A stretch of DNA of 15,830 nt from JBJKPP01 sp046706145 (GCA_046706145.1 JBJKPP010000214.1:1-15830); one strand, 5' to 3'. Shown: positions 5,984 through 14,655, counted from the first letter of the stretch. Numbers and translations are program-made. The notes: generated by a model not told the origin, from the letters alone.

Positions 5984-7858
5984 ATGTATTTTGACATTAT
6001 AGTTGTTGGTGGTGGTCACGCCGGGATTGAAGCTTCATATGCTGGAGCTAAAATGGGTTGCTCTGTTGGTTTAGTAACTATGGATAGGTACGCCATGGGA
6101 AGGATGTCCTGCAATCCTGCAATTGGCGGAACAGCTAAAGGTCACTTGGTAAAAGAAATTGATGCTCTTGGCGGAGCTATGGGGCAAATAGCGGATAGGA
6201 CGGGAATTCAGTTTAGAATATTAAACCGCTCGAAAGGTCCTGCCGTGTGGTCCCCAAGGTCTCAGAACGATAGGAAAATGTACTCCGAAGTAGCCTATGA
6301 TTTTGTTAGTAGCGTTGAGAATTTGACAATTGTTGAAGATGCCGTTGTTGGCGTAATTGCGGAAAATAATAAAATCGTTGGGGTAAAAACTAAATCGGGG
6401 AGAGAAATAAGCTGCAAAGCCTTGATCTTATCTTCCGGGACTTTTTTGAATGGTCTGATGCATACTGGTTTGAAATCGACGCGAGGAGGAAGATTTGGCG
6501 AAAAGTACGCAACCGGGATCACCGAATCCTTGCTGAATCTCGGATTTGAATCTGGAAGATTAAAAACGGGAACTCCACCCAGGTTAGCAAAAAATTCTAT
6601 AGATTGGGGTGTTTTGGAAAACCAGCCAGGTGACGAAAATCCCCAGCCGTTTTCTCATAGAACAGATAAAAATGATTTTCCATTCTTGCCGCAGCTTCCA
6701 TGTCATATTACTCATACAAATCAAGCTGTGCATAGTATTCTGGAGACAGGCTTTAGTCAATCTCCTATGTTTACAGGGTTGATAAAAGGGGTCGGACCAA
6801 GATATTGTCCATCGATAGAGGATAAAATTGTCAGATTTTCAGATAAAAAGCAGCATCAGCTTTTTCTAGAACCCGAAGGATTGGATAGTGATTTAATTTA
6901 CCTAAATGGATTTTCCACTTCTTTGCCTGCCGAAGTGCAAATTGAAGCTATCCACAATATAAAAGGACTTGAAAAAGCTGAGATGGTGAGAGCCGGTTAT
7001 GCAGTTGAGTATGACTTTTTCCCACCACATCAAGTGGACTTAACTTTGGAAACCAAATTATTAAAAGGCTTATATTTTGCAGGACAAATTAACGGAACAT
7101 CTGGATATGAAGAAGCTGCTGCCCAGGGTATTGTTGCGGGAATAAATGCAGCCGCCAAAATTTTTGGCCTTCCGGAGTTTGTTTTGAAGAGGAGTGAAGC
7201 ATATATAGGTGTGCTAATTGATGACCTTGTGAGCAAGTCAACCGAAGAGCCATATAGAATGTTTACGTCCAGGGCGGAGCATAGGTTGCTCCTAAGGCAG
7301 GATAATGCAGACATTAGATTGAGTTCGTTTGCTTTTCAATATGGCCTGATTAGTGAAGACTTTGATAAATATGTTAAAAAGAAAGAATCATCAATAAAAA
7401 GATGCATCGGTTTTTGCAATGAGACGAAGATTTTTTCAAAAGAATTGAATGAGCTTTTATTGGAAAAGGATTCCTCAACTGTAAATTCTGCTGAGACCAT
7501 TTCTAAATTATGTAAACGTCCAGAAATAACACTTGAAGATTTGATTAACATTTTAGATGAGAATGAGTATCCACTATTGGCTGAACTAAAAGCCAATACA
7601 GAAGTTTTAAACCAAGTTGGAATTGAAATTAAGTATGAGGGTTATATCAAAAGGCAACAAGAAACTATTGAAAGATTAGAAAGATATGAGCATAAGAGAA
7701 TTCCTTTGACTATGAATTATTTGCTAATTAAGTCATTATCGACTGAAGCAAGAGAAAAGCTTGAAAGAGTAAAACCACGCTCGATAGGTCAGGCTTCCAG
7801 GATATCCGGTGTTACACCATCTGATATATCAATATTACTAGTTCATTTAAAAAATTAA
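5984..7858 (+). CDS. mnmG: tRNA uridine-5-carboxymethylaminomethyl modification enzyme MnmG
   Basis: This is the FAD-dependent partner of MnmE (formerly GidA), which uses FAD, NADH and a folate-derived one-carbon unit to modify U34 of tRNA. It has 624 aa, the usual length. The N-terminal FAD-binding dinucleotide motif VGGGHAGIEAS sits at about residues 8-18. The family blocks SCNPAIGGTAKGHLVKEIDALGG, RILNRSKGPAVWSPR, TGTPPRL, GPRYCPSIEDKIVRF, and GQINGTSGYEEAAAQG are all present. The C-terminal helical domain that binds MnmE (YEGYIKRQQETIERLE to the end) is complete. AAGGA lies 13 nt before the ATG, a long spacing, so translation initiation may be weak. It is separated from mnmE by 132 nt holding two parS sites, and is followed by rsmG after 13 nt. 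Confidence 0.98.
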   Translation: MYFDIIVVGGGHAGIEASYAGAKMGCSVGLVTMDRYAMGRMSCNPAIGGTAKGHLVKEIDALGGAMGQIADRTGIQFRILNRSKGPAVWSPRSQNDRKMYSEVAYDFVSSVENLTIVEDAVVGVIAENNKIVGVKTKSGREISCKALILSSGTFLNGLMHTGLKSTRGGRFGEKYATGITESLLNLGFESGRLKTGTPPRLAKNSIDWGVLENQPGDENPQPFSHRTDKNDFPFLPQLPCHITHTNQAVHSILETGFSQSPMFTGLIKGVGPRYCPSIEDKIVRFSDKKQHQLFLEPEGLDSDLIYLNGFSTSLPAEVQIEAIHNIKGLEKAEMVRAGYAVEYDFFPPHQVDLTLETKLLKGLYFAGQINGTSGYEEAAAQGIVAGINAAAKIFGLPEFVLKRSEAYIGVLIDDLVSKSTEEPYRMFTSRAEHRLLLRQDNADIRLSSFAFQYGLISEDFDKYVKKKESSIKRCIGFCNETKIFSKELNELLLEKDSSTVNSAETISKLCKRPEITLEDLINILDENEYPLLAELKANTEVLNQVGIEIKYEGYIKRQQETIERLERYEHKRIPLTMNYLLIKSLSTEAREKLERVKPRSIGQASRISGVTPSDISILLVHLKN

Positions 7859-7871
7859 TAGAGGATAATAT

Positions 7872-8555
7872 ATGGTAGATGTTCAAGAACAGTATCTTAG
7901 GGAATTAAATCTCCTCTTTTGGGAAAATGGTATTAATCAGGACCAAATGAAGATGGAGCGTCTTGCATACTTTGCAGAAATATTATCTGAAAAGAATGAG
8001 TCTGTAAATCTGATTTCTAGAAAAGACATAGACTCTATTATAGAAAATCATATTTTCATTTCAACTTTCATAACCAGATATATACCAGAGAAAAGTTCTT
8101 ACTTCTTGGATATTGGAACAGGCGGAGGATTTCCGGGTATTCCAGTTGCAATTATGCATCCTGAGCTTAAGGGAGTTTTGGTAGATTCAACCAAAAAGAA
8201 AACAGACGCAGTAAAAGAATTTGTGGATAGATTAAAATTGGGTAATTTGTGTGTAGAGAATTCAAGAGTGGAGAGTGAAGACTTTGTTGCTAAGTACAAA
8301 GAGAGCTTTGATCTAGTTGTAAGCAGAGCCACTGTACCTTTGATTATACTTCTTCGGTATGCATTACCGCTTCTAAAGCAAAAGGCTTACATCATGGCCC
8401 TGAAAGGCGGTGACCTTGAAGATGAATTTAAAAAGGCAGAGCTGAAGTACAAAGCGCACATAAAAAAATCAACAACTTATGAACTAGGCTATAAACCATC
8501 AAATATTAGAAATCGTAAAGGGAAAAAGTTGGTAGTATTAGAGGTTAATAAATGA
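7872..8555 (+). CDS. rsmG: 16S rRNA (guanine-N7) methyltransferase RsmG
   Basis: RsmG (GidB) uses S-adenosylmethionine to methylate N7 of G527 (E. coli numbering) in the 530 loop of 16S rRNA. It has 227 aa, within the usual range. The SAM-binding motif I is FLDIGTGGGFPGIP (78-91). A second acidic position follows in VLVDSTKKKTDAVKEF, and the later family block VVSRATVPLIILLRYALPLLK is present. The N-terminal helix includes the typical YFAEILSEKNESVNLISRKD. GAGGA ends 6 nt before the ATG. The gene starts 13 nt after mnmG and its TGA stop overlaps the murQ ATG, so it is the middle of a tight operon. Loss of RsmG is known in other bacteria to give low-level streptomycin resistance. Confidence 0.97.
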   Translation: MVDVQEQYLRELNLLFWENGINQDQMKMERLAYFAEILSEKNESVNLISRKDIDSIIENHIFISTFITRYIPEKSSYFLDIGTGGGFPGIPVAIMHPELKGVLVDSTKKKTDAVKEFVDRLKLGNLCVENSRVESEDFVAKYKESFDLVVSRATVPLIILLRYALPLLKQKAYIMALKGGDLEDEFKKAELKYKAHIKKSTTYELGYKPSNIRNRKGKKLVVLEVNK

Positions 8556-9481
8556 GCAGTTTAAGTTCGTCGGATTTATTTTCAGAAATTAGTGCACTCT
8601 CTACCGAGCAGAGGAATCCTAGGAGTATGAGCATTGATTCTTTTCCAATTTCAGAAATTCTGAAACTAATTAATGAGGAGGATAAAACCGTTCCTTATGC
8701 AGTAGAGAAAGAGATTCCCTATATCGAGCAGGCAGTTGAATTGGTGGTTAAAGCTATTAAAATCGGTGGAAGGCTGTTGTATTTTGGTTCTGGAACAAGT
8801 GGTAGAATGGGTGTGATTGATGCAGCAGAATGTCCTCCTACATTTGGAACTCCCTATGATATGATTCAAGGTTTTATAGCTGGCGGGAAGGAAGCCATGT
8901 TCCGCGCGCAAGAAGGAGCTGAGGATTTAGAAGAGAACGGAATGAATGATGTTTTGAAAATCAAGGTAAACAAGAAGGATGTTGTTTGTGGTATTGCCGC
9001 AAGTAAAAGAACGCCGTATGTTCTGGGGGCTGTCAAGAAAGCAAAAGAGATTGGTGCCACAACACTTTTTGTGACGTCGAATCCAAGAGAAAAATTTAAT
9101 ATAAAAGAAGTTGATGTTGCCATCTGTCCTTATGTTGGCCCAGAGGTAATTATGGGATCAACAAGAATGAAAAGCGGTACTGCTCAGAAATTGGTTTTGA
9201 ATATGCTTACTACTGCTTCAATGATTAGATTGGGAAAGGTCTATGAAAACATGATGATCGATCTTCAAATGACAAACAAAAAATTGAAAGAAAGATCAAA
9301 GAGAATAGTAATGACTATTACGGGAGTATCATACGAAGAAGCAGAGAAATATTTGGAACAATCTAAGGGACATGTTAAGACAGCTCTTGTAATGATTATT
9401 GCAAAAGTGTCATTTGAAGAAGCACAAAAACGAATTGACAAAGCTGATGGTTTCGTGAGAAGAGCAATAGAAAATAACTAA
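8552..9481 (+). CDS. murQ: N-acetylmuramic acid 6-phosphate etherase MurQ
   Basis: MurQ splits the D-lactyl ether of MurNAc-6-phosphate to give GlcNAc-6-phosphate and D-lactate, a step in recycling the cell's own peptidoglycan. It has 309 aa, full length. The N-terminal block STEQRNPRSMSIDSFPISEIL and the SIS sugar-phosphate domain (LLYFGSGTSGRMGVIDAAEC) are clear. The two acidic residues equivalent to the catalytic pair of studied etherases are E93 (DAAEC) and E124 (EGAED), 31 residues apart as in E. coli E83/E114. The C-terminal part (GVSYEEAEKYLEQSKGHVKTALVMI) is a UBA-like helical tail. It is translationally coupled to rsmG by an ATGA overlap and has GAGG 7 nt before the start. No MurNAc kinase, transporter or murR regulator is next to it, so it is placed here for operon expression rather than in a dedicated recycling cluster. 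Confidence 0.95.
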   Translation: MSSLSSSDLFSEISALSTEQRNPRSMSIDSFPISEILKLINEEDKTVPYAVEKEIPYIEQAVELVVKAIKIGGRLLYFGSGTSGRMGVIDAAECPPTFGTPYDMIQGFIAGGKEAMFRAQEGAEDLEENGMNDVLKIKVNKKDVVCGIAASKRTPYVLGAVKKAKEIGATTLFVTSNPREKFNIKEVDVAICPYVGPEVIMGSTRMKSGTAQKLVLNMLTTASMIRLGKVYENMMIDLQMTNKKLKERSKRIVMTITGVSYEEAEKYLEQSKGHVKTALVMIIAKVSFEEAQKRIDKADGFVRRAIENN

Positions 9482-10121
9482 AGAATTGATTTTAAAGTTA
9501 ACTCCTCCTAAGCATACTGCCAACAAAATAAAAAATTCTTGGTGTTTAATTTTTCACATTTCATTAGCGACAGAACACTTTTATGTAGCAGGAAATGATA
9601 TCTTTACTGTACCTCTCATTAGGATAAAACATATTGGACAAAGTTTTCTTCCGTTGTAGGTTTAACTGTGGCCAGGTTTTAATTAGGTATTTCAGTGCAG
9701 GGTTTGACATTACATAGCAGAAGTAGTTTTAGAAATACTTTATCTGAAACTGATAAAGATTCTGTTCCAACTACTACTGCATCATAATTGAGAAATATAT
9801 TTGACTGGCTGGTTAGTCAATATGTAGATTTTGGGAAATTATATCTAAGACTTATCGAGATAGAATGGCATTCTTCAATAATCGCTTTATTCATCAACGG
9901 GTAGTTGGTAAAAAAGGCTATTAACAAGCCGCTCACAGAATATTAGTGCGATTATATTAGGAGGAGCCATCGGATGTTTTGTGGGGCAATTAGTTTGTGA
10001 CCATGGCATTCAGTCTGTAAGTCAAAGTAACGATGACGTTTAAATCAACTTTTCCTTCCCGATAAAATAAATCCTATATTTAAGCAATTCTTTTTAAGGA
10101 TATAACTCAAAGGAGAATGCG
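9482..10121. other. 640-nt region without an intact gene
   Basis: This is the largest non-coding stretch in the window. Neither strand carries an ORF with a plausible start, ribosome site and length. Short protein-like runs on the plus strand suggest a decayed gene (see the pseudogene at 9683-10043). The last 80 nt contain the leader of the DUF4440 gene with its AAAGGAG ribosome-binding site (10109-10115). I see no RNA gene, repeat array or terminator with a clear stem and T-run. Confidence 0.6.
9683..10043 (+). pseudogene. Possible remnant of a small membrane-protein gene
   Basis: One frame (codon starts 9683, 9788, 9905) reads as protein-like segments broken by in-frame stops: 34 codons ending SVPTTTAS before TAA at 9785, 38 codons including YVDFGKLYLRLIEIEWHSSI before TAG at 9902, then LVKKAINKPLTE. 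At about 9940 the sense moves to a neighbouring frame and continues NISAIILGGAIGCFVGQLV to a TAA at 10041. Joined, the end looks like a charged helix followed by a glycine-rich membrane helix, a layout seen in small inner-membrane proteins of the DUF883/YqjD or YqjE type; that family guess is weak. No start or ribosome site is evident. Three interruptions fit a decayed gene, but runs of this length can occur by chance. Confidence 0.35.
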
Positions 10122-10616
10122 ATGTTAAGATTGACAATTAAATTAACTACCTTAACAATTCTATTTATAACATTTAGTTTATGTGCTCAAAATAAAAATT
10201 CAGAAAATGATACTAAGGATCTTGCTGCAATTGAAAAACTCCATCAGAAAGAACAAGAGGCTTCGTTAAAAAATGATTTTAAAACCTTACGTTCACTTAT
10301 CGATGATAATGCTGTGGTAATGCCTAATGGCCAGGATATTGTAGAGGGAAAAGACGCTTTGGATGCTAGTTTTCAAACAATGAAAGCGGCAATGTCTGAT
10401 TACGTTGTATTAAAATACAAGATGGATTTTCAAGAAATAAAAGTTCTTGGAAATTATGCTTATGAATGGGGAACTATAACCGGTGCTTCACGAAAGAAAG
10501 GCAGCGATGAAGTTTACAACACTTCATATAAGATTATGAGAATTTTGAAAAAGGAACCAAATGGCGAATGGAAAGTTTATAGGTCTATGTGGAACAGTGA
10601 TCCGGATAATAGTTAA
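10122..10616 (+). CDS. Exported DUF4440/SnoaL-like protein
   Basis: This is a 164-aa secreted protein of the NTF2-like alpha+beta barrel superfamily (SnoaL/DUF4440); the molecular function is unknown. Residues 1-23 are a signal peptide (MLRLTIKLTTLTILFITFSLCAQ). Cleavage after LCA is likely; the Cys could be a lipid site, but the residue before it is Leu, which does not fit a normal lipobox. The body shows the DUF4440 pattern: an opening helix (AAIEKLHQKEQEASLKNDFK), then the AVVMPNGQDIVEGKDAL block, a YAYEWGTITG strand, and the closing WKVYRSMWNSD strand. Members may bind small molecules or act as steroid isomerase-like enzymes, but no catalytic set can be assigned here. It has a strong AAAGGAG 6 nt before the ATG and stands alone between the 640-nt gap and mfd. 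Confidence 0.85.
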   Translation: MLRLTIKLTTLTILFITFSLCAQNKNSENDTKDLAAIEKLHQKEQEASLKNDFKTLRSLIDDNAVVMPNGQDIVEGKDALDASFQTMKAAMSDYVVLKYKMDFQEIKVLGNYAYEWGTITGASRKKGSDEVYNTSYKIMRILKKEPNGEWKVYRSMWNSDPDNS

Positions 10617-10639
10617 CAACACTGTCCTTTAGTTACAAA

Positions 10640-10662
10640 ATAAACCTGGTTTTTGGGTTTAT
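10640..10662 (+). terminator. Weak hairpin downstream of the DUF4440 gene
   Basis: ATAAACC (10640-10646) and GGTTTAT (10656-10662) form a 7-bp stem around a 9-nt T-rich loop, 24 nt after the DUF4440 stop. No T-run follows on the plus strand, so if it terminates transcription it does so poorly. The function is uncertain. Confidence 0.25.
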
Positions 10663-10744
10663 GAAAAGTATGTTTGAAGCCACAGTTTGGTTTTGATCTG
10701 TTGAAGAGTTGTCTAATTTATGATAACTTAACACAGAATTTTTG

Positions 10745-13700
10745 ATGGAATCCTCTGTTGTACAAAATATTCTAAGACTTCGTTCGATTGATCTTTTATT
10801 TCAGGAGATCAAGAAGGGGATAACCACGCTTAAAATTTCACCTCTCTCCGGCTCGCTTAAAACATTTATAATTTCTGAGCTCATAAAAATAGAAAACCAA
10901 CTCGTCGTACTTTTCCCGAACGTTCAATCTATTGCGGAATTCAACGTTGAACTTGATGTTCTCGGCGTTTCCCAACATGTAGTCTCTATTACCGAATACG
11001 AACCCGATTCAATTCAAGAGAGATTAACAGAATTATCCCAGAGGAAAAAATTTATTTTAATTTCTACTTATCAACTAATCAGAGAAAGACTACCGTCAAA
11101 AAAGTCATTGCAAGATAAAACCACAAAAGTAGAAACAGACGGAAGTATTTCATACGATGAACTTACAGGATATTTAAATCTGTTGAATTACCAGAGAGAT
11201 AGATTTGTGGAAGCACCAGGGGATTTTGCTGTTAGAGGTTCTATAATTGACTTCTGGTCCTATAGTGAAAAGAATCCTGTGAGATTGGAATTTGATGGAG
11301 ATTTCATTGAATCAATACGTTACTTTGACCCTGAGAGCCAGCGCTCAATTGAAGATATAAAAAGTGTAAATCTGTCTGGGGCTTTATCTGAAGAGAAAGA
11401 TTATTCGGCAAATATTTTCGAATATTTAAATAAGCCAATAATTTTTTCTTCTTCTTTCGATTTGAAAAAAGAATTTCTAAAAAACGATTTGCAAGAAGAT
11501 ATTTCCTTGGAGAGTTCGGATTCTCTTACAAATCAAGATAGTGTAAGATGGATATTTGAGGAAGCAATAACAAACGTAGATAGAAGATTGGATTTGGGTT
11601 TTATTGATACACCAACAATCAATTCAAATTATAAAGTTCTGGAGAGAACCCTAAATGACTTTGGAAAGAATGGATTTAAGATTTTCATAACTGCAGAAAA
11701 TGATTTTCAGCAGCAGCGTTTGCATGAGCTTCTGGGTGAATTGAAAATTGATGATTCCGAATTATCAGATATTTCAGAATATATAGAAAAGGGTATAATT
11801 AAAATTAGTACTCTTGCAATAAGAAAAGGCTTTCTGAGCAAAGCTGAAAAATTTGTTTTACTGACTGATTATGAGATTTTTAACAAGCCTTACCGGACGA
11901 AAATATCAAGCAAGCGAAAAGCAAAAAAATCTAAAGCAGGGACTTTTGCTTCGATTAAAAAAGGCGACTTTGTTGTTCATGAGGATTACGGCATAGGTCA
12001 ATTTGTTGGCCTAGAGACTATAAAAATTGGTGAAGTTAATCAAGAAACGATGAAGATTTTGTATAGCGAGAACGGGGTCGTTTATGTAAACTTAAACTAT
12101 CTAAACCTTGTTAAGAAATATTCTTCCACAGAAAATTTAGTCCCAAACCTTTCTACACTTGGTACCTCCGATTGGGTAAATACAAAACAGAAGACCAAAA
12201 AGAAAATCAAAGAAGCTGCTCGTGAATTAATTGAGTTGTATGCAAGGAGAAAAGCAACCGAAGGATTTTCATTTAGTCAGGATTCTGTTTGGCAAAAAGA
12301 ATTAGAGGCATCTTTTCTTTATGAAGACACTCCAGATCAGGAAAAGGTTACTTCTGAAGTTAAGGAAGATATGGAAGCTAAAAATCCAATGGACAGGCTA
12401 GTTTGCGGTGACGTTGGATTTGGCAAAACTGAAGTTGCTGTTAGGGCCGCGTTCAAAGCTGTACAAGATGGAAAACAATCTGCTGTTCTGGTTCCAACAA
12501 CAATTCTTGCGGAACAACATTACAATACTTTTAAAGATAGGCTGTCACAATTTCCAGTTAAAGTTGAAGTTTTGTCCAGATTCCAGACTAAGCGAAGACA
12601 AAGTGAAATTGCTAATGAGCTTACTGAAGGTAGGATAGATGTCGTTATCGGAACCCACCGGCTTCTATCAAAAGACATAAAATTCAAAAACTTGGGTTTA
12701 TTAATCATTGATGAAGAACATCGTTTTGGTGTTATGGCAAAAGAAAAACTCAAGTCCATGAAATTGAATGTAGATACATTGACTTTAACTGCCACACCTA
12801 TTCCAAGAACCTTAAATTTATCTTTGCTGGGTGCACGGGATCTTTCAATAATTGCAACACCTCCACCTAATAGGCAGCCAATTTATACAAATGTATCAAC
12901 TTTTGATATTGTTAAAATAAAAGAGTGGATCTTTAATGAACTTAATAGAAAAGGACAAATTTATTTTGTTCATGATAGAGTTCAAACGATAGATAAATTT
13001 ATGGCTTATTTAGAAAAGCATTTACCTGATGTAAAAATTGGTATTGCACACGGACAAATGAAACCTTCGCAGCTTGAGAAAGTTATTCACAAATTTCTCA
13101 ATAAAGAATACGATATTCTCCTTTCAACAAAGATAATAGAATCAGGTATCGATATTCCAAATGTTAATACCATTATTGTAAATAGAGCAGACAAGTTTGG
13201 CTTGGCAGAGCTTCATCAATTAAGAGGAAGAGTTGGGAGGTCTAACAGACAAGCTTTTGCTTATTTTATTGTTCCGTCGTTAGAAACTATTAGCAAGAAA
13301 GCTTTGCGAAGATTGCAGGCAATTGAAGAATTTACAGATGTTGGAGCAGGGTTTAATATTTCCATGAGAGATTTGGAAATACGTGGAGCAGGAAATTTGC
13401 TGGGAACAGAACAAACAGGATTCATTAATGAGGTCGGTTTTGATTTATATGTTAAATTAATAAACGAAGCCGTAGAAGAGTTAAAATATCAAGAGTTTAA
13501 AGAAGTATTTAAAACTCTTCCTAAACAGGAAGAAAGGACAGAGCCTACAATCGATACTTATTTTGAAATTGGGATCCCGGAAACTTATATGCCAGAACAA
13601 ACTGATAGGCTGAATTTTTATACAGCTCTTTATTCAATAAAAACGATTGCTGAGTTAGAAGAACTTAAGGAAGAAATGATTGATAGATTTGGACCGTTGA

Positions 13701-14050
13701 CAGAATTAGTTTCCAGATTAATATCTTCAGCTGAATTGAAATATTATGCTTCTTATGCATTGTTTGAAAGGGTAATAATACAAAGGAGAAACATATTTTT
13801 AATCCTACCCAAAGGACAAAAGGAAGATTATTATAAAAACAAGTTTACTGAGTTGATGAAGTTTATAATGGAAGATTATAGAAATACTATTAAATTTAGT
13901 CAACAAAAAGAAGTTTTAAAATTGGTGATTACGAATAACTTTGATGACCCCCAAAAGTCGTTGGATTTTTTGATTGGATTTTGCAAAAGAGTTATTGATT
14001 TGTTCAATGCAAAAGTTAAGGAAGAAGTTGCAGAGGAAGTTTATAATTAG
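10745..14050 (+). CDS. mfd: Transcription-repair coupling factor Mfd
   Basis: Mfd is a DNA translocase that pushes RNA polymerase stalled at lesions off the template and recruits UvrA for nucleotide excision repair. It is about 1101 aa, near the usual 1100-1170. The N-terminal UvrB-like module is seen at YQRDRFVEAPGDFAVRGSII (about 149-170). The CarD-like RNA-polymerase-interaction domain starts near 403 (KKGDFVVHEDYGIGQFVGLE). The RecG-like motor has Walker A GDVGFGKT (555-562), DEEH (656-659), TATPIPRTLNLS, and the helicase motif with QLRGRVGRSNRQAFAY. The C-terminal TRCF domain spans about 940-1035. A TTG at 10742 precedes the ATG directly; I take the ATG. No ribosome-binding site is visible. 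The DJ-1/PfpI gene follows after 18 nt. Confidence 0.98.
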   Translation: MESSVVQNILRLRSIDLLFQEIKKGITTLKISPLSGSLKTFIISELIKIENQLVVLFPNVQSIAEFNVELDVLGVSQHVVSITEYEPDSIQERLTELSQRKKFILISTYQLIRERLPSKKSLQDKTTKVETDGSISYDELTGYLNLLNYQRDRFVEAPGDFAVRGSIIDFWSYSEKNPVRLEFDGDFIESIRYFDPESQRSIEDIKSVNLSGALSEEKDYSANIFEYLNKPIIFSSSFDLKKEFLKNDLQEDISLESSDSLTNQDSVRWIFEEAITNVDRRLDLGFIDTPTINSNYKVLERTLNDFGKNGFKIFITAENDFQQQRLHELLGELKIDDSELSDISEYIEKGIIKISTLAIRKGFLSKAEKFVLLTDYEIFNKPYRTKISSKRKAKKSKAGTFASIKKGDFVVHEDYGIGQFVGLETIKIGEVNQETMKILYSENGVVYVNLNYLNLVKKYSSTENLVPNLSTLGTSDWVNTKQKTKKKIKEAARELIELYARRKATEGFSFSQDSVWQKELEASFLYEDTPDQEKVTSEVKEDMEAKNPMDRLVCGDVGFGKTEVAVRAAFKAVQDGKQSAVLVPTTILAEQHYNTFKDRLSQFPVKVEVLSRFQTKRRQSEIANELTEGRIDVVIGTHRLLSKDIKFKNLGLLIIDEEHRFGVMAKEKLKSMKLNVDTLTLTATPIPRTLNLSLLGARDLSIIATPPPNRQPIYTNVSTFDIVKIKEWIFNELNRKGQIYFVHDRVQTIDKFMAYLEKHLPDVKIGIAHGQMKPSQLEKVIHKFLNKEYDILLSTKIIESGIDIPNVNTIIVNRADKFGLAELHQLRGRVGRSNRQAFAYFIVPSLETISKKALRRLQAIEEFTDVGAGFNISMRDLEIRGAGNLLGTEQTGFINEVGFDLYVKLINEAVEELKYQEFKEVFKTLPKQEERTEPTIDTYFEIGIPETYMPEQTDRLNFYTALYSIKTIAELEELKEEMIDRFGPLTELVSRLISSAELKYYASYALFERVIIQRRNIFLILPKGQKEDYYKNKFTELMKFIMEDYRNTIKFSQQKEVLKLVITNNFDDPQKSLDFLIGFCKRVIDLFNAKVKEEVAEEVYN

Positions 14051-14068
14051 TTAAAGTAACTATAAAAA

Positions 14069-14626
14069 ATGAACATAACATTTATAATTTTTAATGATAT
14101 GACTTTGCTGGATTTTTCTGGCGTCTATGATACTCTATCAAGAATTAAGCTTTTAAAATTAAGATCAGATTTTTCATGGGATATTTGTTCTTATACTGAT
14201 CTTGTAAGGGATAATCATGGTTTAAGAATTGTCCCAGACAAAGTCCGTAATGATTTAAGCGGCTACGATGCGATAATTGTTCCCGGCGGGTTTGGTACAA
14301 GGTCTTTGCAGAATGATGAAAATTTTCTGTCATGGCTTAGGACCGCAAAGGACGTAAAGTATAAAATATCAGTTTGTACAGGCAGTTTGTTATTAGGTGC
14401 CGCAGGTTTCTTGAAAAATAAAAGGGCAACCACGAATTTTAATTCTTATGAATCACTTGAGCCTTTCTGTAAGGAGGTAGTTAAAGAAAGAATAATTGAA
14501 GATAAAAATGTTATAACCTCGGGAGCTGTTTCCTCTTCTATTGATCTGGGTTTGTATTTATGTGAAAAGTGGGTGGGAAAGGAAGCAAAAGAGAAAATCA
14601 AACAGACGATAGATTACCAGAACTGA
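14069..14626 (+). CDS. DJ-1/PfpI-family protein (isonitrile-hydratase-like subgroup)
   Basis: This is a 185-aa class I glutamine-amidotransferase-like protein of the DJ-1/PfpI superfamily. The N-terminal strand FIIFNDMTLLDFSGVYDTLS carries the Asp of the LD-x-x-G-x-x-E/D block (D15). YDAIIVPGGFGTR (66-78) precedes the nucleophile elbow, with Cys103 in SVCTGSLLLGAAGFL. This block plus the following KRATTNF closely resembles isonitrile hydratases and the N-terminal domain of AraC-type FtrA/GlxA regulators, in which the usual text is RATTHW; the His is replaced by Asn here. It has no AraC DNA-binding domain, so it is a stand-alone domain. Substrate is unknown; isonitrile hydration, detoxification or a structural role are all possible. 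It lies 18 nt after mfd without a clear ribosome site, so it is probably co-transcribed and perhaps translated by coupling. Confidence 0.85.
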   Translation: MNITFIIFNDMTLLDFSGVYDTLSRIKLLKLRSDFSWDICSYTDLVRDNHGLRIVPDKVRNDLSGYDAIIVPGGFGTRSLQNDENFLSWLRTAKDVKYKISVCTGSLLLGAAGFLKNKRATTNFNSYESLEPFCKEVVKERIIEDKNVITSGAVSSSIDLGLYLCEKWVGKEAKEKIKQTIDYQN

Positions 14627-14655
14627 CCAGTTAGTCAAATAAAAAGGTTCTTAGG

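Noticed and set aside
9865..9924. Short frame MAFFNNRFIHQRVVGKKGY with an A6 run that could shift into the following frame
   Set aside because: The A-run phase does not fit the canonical X-XXY-YYZ slippery heptamer, there is no ribosome-binding site, and the competing frame through the same bases looks more protein-like.
9959..10000. Strong AGGAGG followed by ATG coding for MFCGAISL (possible leader peptide)
   Set aside because: Only eight codons, no attenuator-like stems follow, and the same bases read as a membrane-like helix in another frame; best explained as chance.
12408..12795. Small open frames on both strands within mfd
   Set aside because: They overlap the conserved helicase motifs of mfd and have no family resemblance; shadows of the real frame.
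9806..14640. Recurring GTTAGTCAA at 9812 and AGTTAGTCAA near 14629 as a possible repeat or attachment site
   Set aside because: Only about nine bases are shared, with no integrase, tRNA gene or flanking repeats to support mobility.
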